64,000 bases of DNA from Epiperipatus broadwayi (lineage: Eukaryota > Onychophora > Udeonychophora > Euonychophora > Peripatidae), in contig JAQFVV010000950.1 of assembly GCA_028023455.1 (NCBI GenBank), positions 87,184-151,183 of the forward strand, written 5' to 3'. How positions within the stretch are numbered: position 1 is the first letter of the stretch; every line of letters begins with the position of its first letter. The notes under the pieces were generated by a model that saw only the letters and a program-made list of their open reading frames with translations, had not been told where the DNA came from and did not search any database. Shown one piece after another: positions 57,206-64,000 of this stretch. Both the position numbers and the translations under genes were made by a program.

Positions 57206-59263
57206 ATGAGTGAAAACCATGATAGTCAGGATATTTCAGAGGATTTGGGAGAATCCCAAGAGCTCCAATCCCCGGATACACAAACACCATATTTTCATGT
57301 AGAAGTAAGAGAGGAACAAGAATCTTTAGATGAAGTTAGTCCGAAAAAAGCTAAAGTAAATAAAGATCTACTTGGGGATGAGCAAGCCCAAATATTTACA
57401 ATATTACAAAGTTTGTCTACACAGCTACAAAATTTAAATAGTGAATTGAAAAACTCAGAAAGTAAAATAGAAAGTCAAATAAAAAATTCAAATAGTGAAT
57501 TAGAGAGTAAAATAGAAAGTCAAGTACAACAATTAAATAGTAAAATAGAAAGTCAAATACAAAATTCAAATGTTGAATTAAAAACTGAATTAAAGAATCA
57601 AATTCAAAATTTGGACAGTAAATTAGACAATCACGTACAGGAGATCAAAGACCTAAGGGAAGAGTTAAAGAACCATATAGAAGAGTCAAAATTGGCCTCC
57701 GAAAAACTAGAAATAAAAATTAAGAAAGAAATAGAAATAAAGTCAGAAAGGGCCGAAAATATGATCGAAGCTATTCAGCAGGACTTCATAAGTCAATATG
57801 TAGAATTAAACAGTGAAGTTAAGGATAAAATAGAATGTATTAAGGGAGAATTAGATAGTGCTAGGAGTGAGTTTAGAAACTTAAAGGAAGAAGTCCATAA
57901 TATAACTCTTGAACCTGACAATGTAGTAAAAGGATGTCAGAGCCAGATTACTAGCAGAATAGCTAAGTTAGAAACCCAAGACGTAAACCAATGTGAAATT
58001 AATAAAAATATAGAAAGTGAGCTAATTCAAGTTCTAGGAAAGGTAGAACATTTTAATGAGATATTAAAGAATAATTCACAAATATTACATAATGATCTCA
58101 AAGAGGAAATAGGGGAATATATGACTCAGTGTGAGAATACAGTATATCAAAGACTAGAAGATAAACTTGAGTTAGAGAAAGATGAAACTATTAACCAGTT
58201 AAAGCAACAAATTCAACATTTAAATGTAGGCCTTAAGGACAGTTCTACAAGAATAGACTGTGAATGGCAAAATTATAAATTAGGATTAGAAAGTCGTATG
58301 CAAGCTATGGACCTTAATATGGATAAAGTTGTTCATAGTAAAAATGTATCTGAAACTCAGGTTAAGGAAATCAATAATGATCATAATAAACCCGTAATCT
58401 CTGAGTTACATACAATGATTAGTCCACTAGAATCAATGTACAATCCATTGAATGAGGCCAGACATGAAGTCATGTTAGAGCCCGAAAGTAATAGCTCCAT
58501 GGCCTTGAAATTCCTCAAAATAAAATTCTTTAAAGGAGAATGCCTGGAGAATCCACATGAATATCTCCAGAATTTAGATGAATTGTTCACCTTATGTCAT
58601 TTATCTGAGGTAGAAAAGATTGCCATTGCCACAAACCATTTGTGTGCGGCATCTAAAGATTGGTGGCAATCGTTATTTATAAAACCAGAAACATATGGGG
58701 ACTTTAAATATCTTATGTTAGCCAGTTTTTGGGGGGAAGACCGCCAAGATAACCTCAGGTATCAAATATCTCAGGAAAGATACCATGTAAATAAGGGCAG
58801 TTACACTCAGTTTTTCAGGAGTCAGGCCATCAAACTGAAAACGTTGACAGCCTATCCTTTATCTGAGACCCAAATTGTTCGAATAATTCGACATAATTTA
58901 CCGAGGCATATCGAGCAGGTCTTGATTGCTGCGGACCGACATACTATAGAAGAGGTAGTCGAAATTCTAGATTCGCTAGAAACCAGTGATAGGAACATGG
59001 ATCATAGGAGTAGGATAAATAGGGACACCCATCCTATGGTAAACAATATTAATTTCACGGATAGGTCCTATGTGGGAAAGAGGAGGTTAAGTAGAGAAAA
59101 GGGATATTATAGGACGAATCCCTATAGTAAACCAAATAGCCACCTCAGTAGGCCGACAGTGAAAAGAAGGATTCTAAATGAGAATCAACCTTCTACTAGT
59201 GGTATCCCAATGATGCCAAAGAAAAATAACAAAGGTAGTAAAAATAGCGGGGCATTAAATTAA
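57206..59263 (+). CDS. Gag polyprotein of a Gypsy-type retrotransposon
   Basis: 685 residues from the preferred ATG; an upstream in-frame ATG at 57131 would add 25 hydrophobic residues that look like leader. Residues about 70-160 are a repetitive coiled coil with units such as SKIESQIKNSNSELE, and helical segments continue to about 400. Residues about 430-595 form a Ty3/Gypsy-type capsid (retrotransposon gag) domain: FKGECLENPHEYLQNLDELF, an AASKDWWQSLF block, FWGEDRQDNLR, and a TQFFRSQAIKLK segment. The C-terminus is basic (RRLSREKGYYR) and lacks a CCHC zinc knuckle. It assembles the virus-like particle in related elements. The uninterrupted frame suggests it is recent or still useful to the element family. 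Confidence 0.85.
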   Translation: MSENHDSQDISEDLGESQELQSPDTQTPYFHVEVREEQESLDEVSPKKAKVNKDLLGDEQAQIFTILQSLSTQLQNLNSELKNSESKIESQIKNSNSELESKIESQVQQLNSKIESQIQNSNVELKTELKNQIQNLDSKLDNHVQEIKDLREELKNHIEESKLASEKLEIKIKKEIEIKSERAENMIEAIQQDFISQYVELNSEVKDKIECIKGELDSARSEFRNLKEEVHNITLEPDNVVKGCQSQITSRIAKLETQDVNQCEINKNIESELIQVLGKVEHFNEILKNNSQILHNDLKEEIGEYMTQCENTVYQRLEDKLELEKDETINQLKQQIQHLNVGLKDSSTRIDCEWQNYKLGLESRMQAMDLNMDKVVHSKNVSETQVKEINNDHNKPVISELHTMISPLESMYNPLNEARHEVMLEPESNSSMALKFLKIKFFKGECLENPHEYLQNLDELFTLCHLSEVEKIAIATNHLCAASKDWWQSLFIKPETYGDFKYLMLASFWGEDRQDNLRYQISQERYHVNKGSYTQFFRSQAIKLKTLTAYPLSETQIVRIIRHNLPRHIEQVLIAADRHTIEEVVEILDSLETSDRNMDHRSRINRDTHPMVNNINFTDRSYVGKRRLSREKGYYRTNPYSKPNSHLSRPTVKRRILNENQPSTSGIPMMPKKNNKGSKNSGALN

Positions 59264-59267
59264 AAAG

Positions 59268-59384
59268 GACCCCTATGAAATTGTGAAACAAGTGGGTGAG
59301 AATGCCTTTTTAGTCTCAACCCCTGATGGAAAAAGAGGTACCTATAATGCCCGAAGCTTACTACCATATCCTAAACAAAATTAA
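59268..59384 (+). pseudogene. Remnant of pol: integrase C-terminal end
   Basis: Starting five bases after the gag stop, an open frame reads DPYEIVKQVGENAFLV, then DGKRGTYNARSLLPYP and stops. This is the C-terminal domain of Gypsy-type integrases (GPYxIxxxxG...DGKR...HxxxLxPY pattern). Everything between gag and this point, several kilobases of protease, RT, RNase H and integrase core, is gone. The deletion joins the gag end to the integrase tail. Confidence 0.8.
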
Positions 59385-59495
59385 ATCTGTAAGATTGAAT
59401 TTATTAACTTCTAAGAGAAATATGATATAGACCTAGCAATACAATAAGAAATATTAATAATGTATGTGTTATTTTATTTTTTATTTTTTCATAAT

Positions 59496-59505
59496 GGTGG
59501 GAGAA
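59496..59505 (+). other. Polypurine tract
   Basis: GGTGGGAGAA lies one base before the 3' LTR start (TGTAACC at 59507), the expected site of plus-strand priming. Its presence shows that the cis elements for reverse transcription are kept. Confidence 0.7.
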
Positions 59506-59506
59506 T

Positions 59507-62500
59507 TGTAACCTAGTGTTATTGACACTTGGTTTATTTGGCATTGTTTCCACAGGAAAACAATGCAATCCTTTTCTAGGAAATAAAAAGATAAAATAAT
59601 AATAATATTAAGTGATTAATAAAATATGCTATTTACTCACTTTAACGTGTTTTAAGCAAATAACCAATAAATTTAGTAATCCAATGTCATTTTGAAGAAG
59701 AGCCTGAATAATTTAATTAAAATATTAACAATAAGAGCAATTTAATATAGTATAAAAGCACATATTATGAACAGTAATTGATTTTGGATGGGTAGAGGGA
59801 GAGTAGATGAGTGTCTTATCATAAAGCACAATAACTTCTGATAATTTATTTTTGTAGAAAATTATATTTAAAAGAAATATACATCACTAGTTATTAATTA
59901 AGTATATTTACTATTTTTCATTATTTGTCAAATTACTTTGTAATCCATTTAAATCATACAGAAATATATAACTGTAATAAGTTTTTTTTTTCTTCTCTTT
60001 TGTTTATGTATAATTAAATGATTATTTTTCTGTAAGAGGTCGCTAAAAGAAGACCGCCAAATTTTGAAGAAAGCTTAGTCTGACTATAGTTTTACAAGGA
60101 GGAAGCAGTACTGAAATTCGGTAACAAAATTTTTTATTATTTTTATTGCAGAAATAAATATAAGTCCAGTAAATTTTTAATAATATCATGCGTTGCTAAT
60201 CCCTTTTGATAAAATATTCTGTTTTCTGTGGCCATCTACCTATTTTGAAGCTTTTTATACGCAAAAATATACTATCTTATGCTAAAGTTCAAAATGACCG
60301 TATTAACTATAGTAATCACGGAGAGTGTCATTATATTTAAATTAAGCAATATAAGTAATTTCCAGGAAATAAACAATTATTTGTTAACTTTACCTTATTT
60401 AATAATCTTTTCATGGTATAAAAGAAAAATTATAATTAAAAGACATATTATAAAAGCCAAGGAAAGTTAACTAGAAAATTTCGCGCTCTTTTTAAAGGAA
60501 ATTGTCTGCTTTGAAATAATGTAAGCTCCCCACGTTAAAATATGTTTTATTCACTGAAAATTATCTAAAAATAATATTAATGATCAAGGATATTTACTTA
60601 TGCACCTGTATATTTTTTAAAAAGAAAATATAACTTTTCTCAAGGCAAATATCAGAAAATTGGTATGTGTGCATTTTACGGAGAATTCCTTGTTAAAGAA
60701 AAATTACAATTCCTAGAGTAGGAACAAAAACTACAAACATTAGTGATTTAATTATAATCATAAAATAATATGTTATATTATACATCAATTGGAGTCGTTA
60801 AAACTTTATATCCATGTAAGTCAGCTGCAGTCCTTATAATAAAAGTATTTTGGAAAATTCGCGCACTATTTTATTCCTAAGCCAGCTAGCTAAAAATGAT
60901 ACGTATCACCAATAGTAAAAAGAAAAGAATTGTATATGTGATTGTCTATTGTCAAATATTCGTCATGTTAAAATATGTATTGTTTTCTTGGATCCCAAAA
61001 TTATAGCAGTTTAATTCAAGAAAGAGTTAACATCCAATGCTGCTATGTTTTTCTTTGCCTAATATTAAGTGCACCAGAATGGAGGCAACTTTTATATAAA
61101 TGAAATAATAAAATGTGTTTCTTATTTTAAATTTGCATCGTGAACTACGAATGGATCAAGTTCTTCATCTGGATAAATTGCCCAACGGAAAACATTTTTC
61201 TAATGAGATAATAAGCACTTGTTAAGTAATGATTTTTTTTCTAATTTGTAAAATTATGTGTATTTTTTTTTTATATCAACAGGTTAAAGGCTGTATAATC
61301 CAGCAATATTTAAATGACCTTGTAATCATAAAGGTATGTTTTCATATAATTATTCTAGGTTAAATTTATATTCGACATGAAAAAAAAAATTATTTTTTTT
61401 ATATAAAATGTGTTTACTTATTATATGCAATTATGGGTATAAATTTATATGTTAGATGCGTAAAAGAAGAAAAATTTAGATACTTAATAGGTAAAATATC
61501 TATTAAAATTGTCAGAAGTAATTAAAGAGAAGTGCTATACAGTATATTACTTATTTAAAGTTTGAAACAAATTTATACTATGTTAATTGAGGAACTTATT
61601 CCCAATTATTCTTTATTAACGCATTCACTTAATTTAGTTCAAGATACTATAATACCAATTACTTGTTGAATGTTTCTTTGGCAAAGGTGAAATTATTATG
61701 GTTTATTCTGTGATATCCATTGATTTCAGACGTTGATCTAAGTATACCCCGGAACATAAATTTAGTGTAATTAGTGTATTTGCTTGTCTTGCTCCAATAT
61801 AGCATTGGTATATGCTTAATATTCGCATAATAATAATTGTAATGTATCTATTTTGTGGGATGGAAAATGATCTCCCCAAAAGCTTTATTTTCCATGAGGG
61901 GAATAGATAAATCTAGTATTCAGGTATGTTTATAACCCAAGTGATCGCTTCTCAGAGTTAGGACGATCAATAATTTATATCGTATTTAGTGTATTTCATT
62001 CGTTAAAATCCCAGGAGAGGATTATATTTGGTGTGCGTTCCTATTATGCCCAAGTAAGAGGCAAGGACCCACCAAACTATTTTAATATAGTAGTTAACTC
62101 TACAGATCTTCAGTGTTATTCCATATTCCTCATGAGAAAATAGAGATAATTCCACCACGGAAGGTGTTGAATATTGTGTTTTGTTTAGAAAGGTATGGCA
62201 AGATAACGGGTATATTGGAGGTTAATTCCTCAAGATCCATTTAGTAAAAAAATAGCGTGCTAGTATATATGATCAATGTCTGGATTGTGCGGCGGAATAG
62301 TGCTGGTAATCCACACATAAGTCAATGGAGAGAGTAAGTTAAAATTGCGTGATTTAGAAAATTTTTATTTGCCAATGGAGGGTTCAAATATTAGGTTTAA
62401 TTCGGGTTAATGATTAAGTAGCACTCACAATATAACTTATACTGAGAAAAACAGTGTGTATAACAACTTCAGTTGTTATTAAGGTAAATATTAAAATAAT

Positions 62501-64000
62501 AAATGTAACTTCTGATAAATAACCCATAAAGTATAATAAGTTATCTAAATAAAAACTATCATTTAATTAAGGATATAATAATAAAAATCGTTTGTACGTC
62601 TTGCCTAGAATCCATTTTTTTTATGTTTTAAAACAAATAGTTAGTTAATAAAGTTAAGCAGCCGTTCATATAAGATACACTAAATGGATGAGTCGATGTA
62701 TCGATAATAATATTTATTTTTTTTTATATTCAATTTGCATAAATGTAAAAAAGAAGATGAAGAAGTAGTTCGAATCCAAGTCTAAAAGTATAGACGAATT
62801 AATGTTAGTTATATTTTGTTTTATCCATATGGGATCGAATAAATTGTATATGTTTGTTTATTATGTTAATCATAAAGGATAGTTTTGTTAAACTGTAATC
62901 ATAAATTAGAATCTTGTTAAAATTTAATAATAAATTATAGTCTTGTTACAAGTTGTTTTGAGTCATTCTTCTTGTGTGCTAAATAAAAGTGTATTGGCAT
63001 AATACTTGCAATACTTTCTTGAGTCCAAAATCATTTATGAAATCTTACATTCAATACATCCGATAGACAATTGTAAGCAGATCAGAATATTTCATTATAT
63101 TTTAATTTAATAAGAATTATTTATGGAATTGAAAACTTCAGACCAAGACATTTTATTTTATATGTGTGTAAAATCACTTTATTCCCAAACTAGTCGCTTT
63201 TGGTTGCACATTGTTTCATACACATTTAAGTGAAGTGTCTAAGTAATAAATCTTAGTTAAATGATTGTGTTGTCATGGATAATGGAAGGACACAAAAGCA
63301 CCCTTGTCTTTTCATCATTCCGACTGAGATTCTGGATAAAAAGGGCTGTATTATTCAAAATTATGCGTTATTATTGAATATGGTTATCATCTCTTTAAAT
63401 ATTATAATAGTTGATATGTGGATGAATATACCTGGAATTTAAATAAGGTAAATGTTTCCTATAGCCGACCAGAATGTCAGTCATATGTGACAACACAATA
63501 CTGCTGAGCATTTTTCTTAAACATAACAGAGAACCCTGAGATTAGTGTCATTATTATAAGTGCTCTTAAATTAAGAATTGATCAAATTAAGATCAATATT
63601 ACAAGCATGGCATGGCTTAAGAGATTAAAACGTCTAATTGTATAATAACAAAAATATTGAGATCATATTGGCAAATTAATGAATGTTTTGTTTTCGTCAG
63701 TAATATTAACAATGACATGAAATCATCATCATCATTGTCGAACAGTGCAAGTACTTACAGCTCAGAGAATGTGTTTTGGATAGAGAAAGAATGTTAGTTT
63801 ATTCTAAATTTTTTTTAAATTTATTTTATTAATGATAATTTTTTTTAAGTCTATCTCTGTCTGAACTGCATATCGCTGTAGCTGAATTAATATAACTAAC
63901 CTAACGGCGAGCTATTATATTAGATAATATCGGGTTTGTTACCCATCCTAGACGGAAGAGATTAGGCTTCCGAAGTGATTTAATAGATTTATTTTCGTAG
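59507..64000 (+). repeat. 3' LTR, incomplete at the window edge
   Basis: It matches the 5' LTR from the first base through GGCGAGCTATTA (63917), with about 1% differences. The following 83 bp differ from the 5' LTR but resemble the older antisense fragment (GGTTTGTTACC shared). The terminal TAGGTTAGA-type end lies just beyond the window. Confidence 0.88.

Larger units (their letters stand above)
52132..64000 (+). mobile_element. Gypsy-type retrotransposon with 4.5 kb LTRs, gag kept and pol deleted
   Basis: Two long direct repeats (52132-56639 and 59507 to the window end) flank a 2.9 kb internal region. That region has a primer-binding site at 56642, a gag-like ORF (57206-59263), the last 39 codons of an integrase-like pol (59268-59384) and a polypurine tract at 59496. 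PR, RT, RNase H and most of integrase are missing, so the element depends on a relative for replication. The LTRs differ at roughly 45 positions over 4.4 kb by eye, about 1%, meaning a fairly recent insertion. The 3' LTR is cut by the window end about 20 bp short of its expected terminus. Confidence 0.88.

Overview
This window is AT-rich (roughly three quarters A+T), eukaryotic and almost certainly from an invertebrate animal. I find no convincing host protein-coding gene. What can be recognised is transposable-element sequence at different stages of decay, often nested, plus microsatellites and one tRNA-Gly-like sequence. The phylum cannot be fixed from the sequence. The elements present (RTE LINEs, an SGNH/PHD-type LINE, Gypsy-type LTR elements, hammerhead-bearing repeats, tRNA-derived SINE heads) and two TATA + TCAGT initiator pairs fit many protostomes.

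Layout. 1-5.4 kb: a 2.2 kb LTR, a 0.85 kb repeat and an RTE fragment. 5.4-8.1 kb: two short retroposons with target-site duplications (family M1), and a hammerhead-bearing repeat (family R1) split by a 157-bp-arm foldback element. 8.4-12.2 kb: an RTE LINE whose 5' half is inverted relative to its 3' half. 12.9-33.3 kb: mostly featureless AT-rich DNA with a tRNA-Gly-like gene, SINE heads, (AG)n and scattered R1/M1 copies. 34.0-39.1 kb: a nearly full-length non-LTR retrotransposon with an intact ORF1 (PHD finger + SGNH hydrolase) and an ORF2 (APE endonuclease + reverse transcriptase) broken by three frameshifts; it sits inside an M1 copy. 39.7-41.3 kb: an antisense RTE 3' end split by a 1.2 kb foldback. 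41.4-49.2 kb: M1, an R1 foldback, a second copy of the 2.2 kb LTR with its primer-binding site, a probable solo LTR with a TATA/initiator promoter, the second 0.85 kb repeat and a 156-bp (AAT)n. 51.3-64.0 kb: an R1 copy with the best-preserved hammerhead fold, an old antisense LTR fragment, and a Gypsy-type element with 4.5 kb LTRs that keeps gag but has lost almost all of pol. Its 3' LTR runs off the window.

The most interesting signal is the R1 family. Four dispersed copies carry a type I hammerhead ribozyme architecture (CTGATGA, a hairpin stem II, GAAA, a very short helix III and a paired helix I). It lies upstream of a tRNA B-box-like sequence, and related foldback insertions have 12-17 bp target-site duplications. 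This suggests a retrozyme-like or Penelope-like mobile system that also makes foldbacks. Other points of note are the giant-LTR element whose two LTRs are about 99% identical except for a hypervariable last 100 bp, repeated LTR insertion into (TA)n tracts, and extreme cytosine depletion on the sense strand of the intact LINE.
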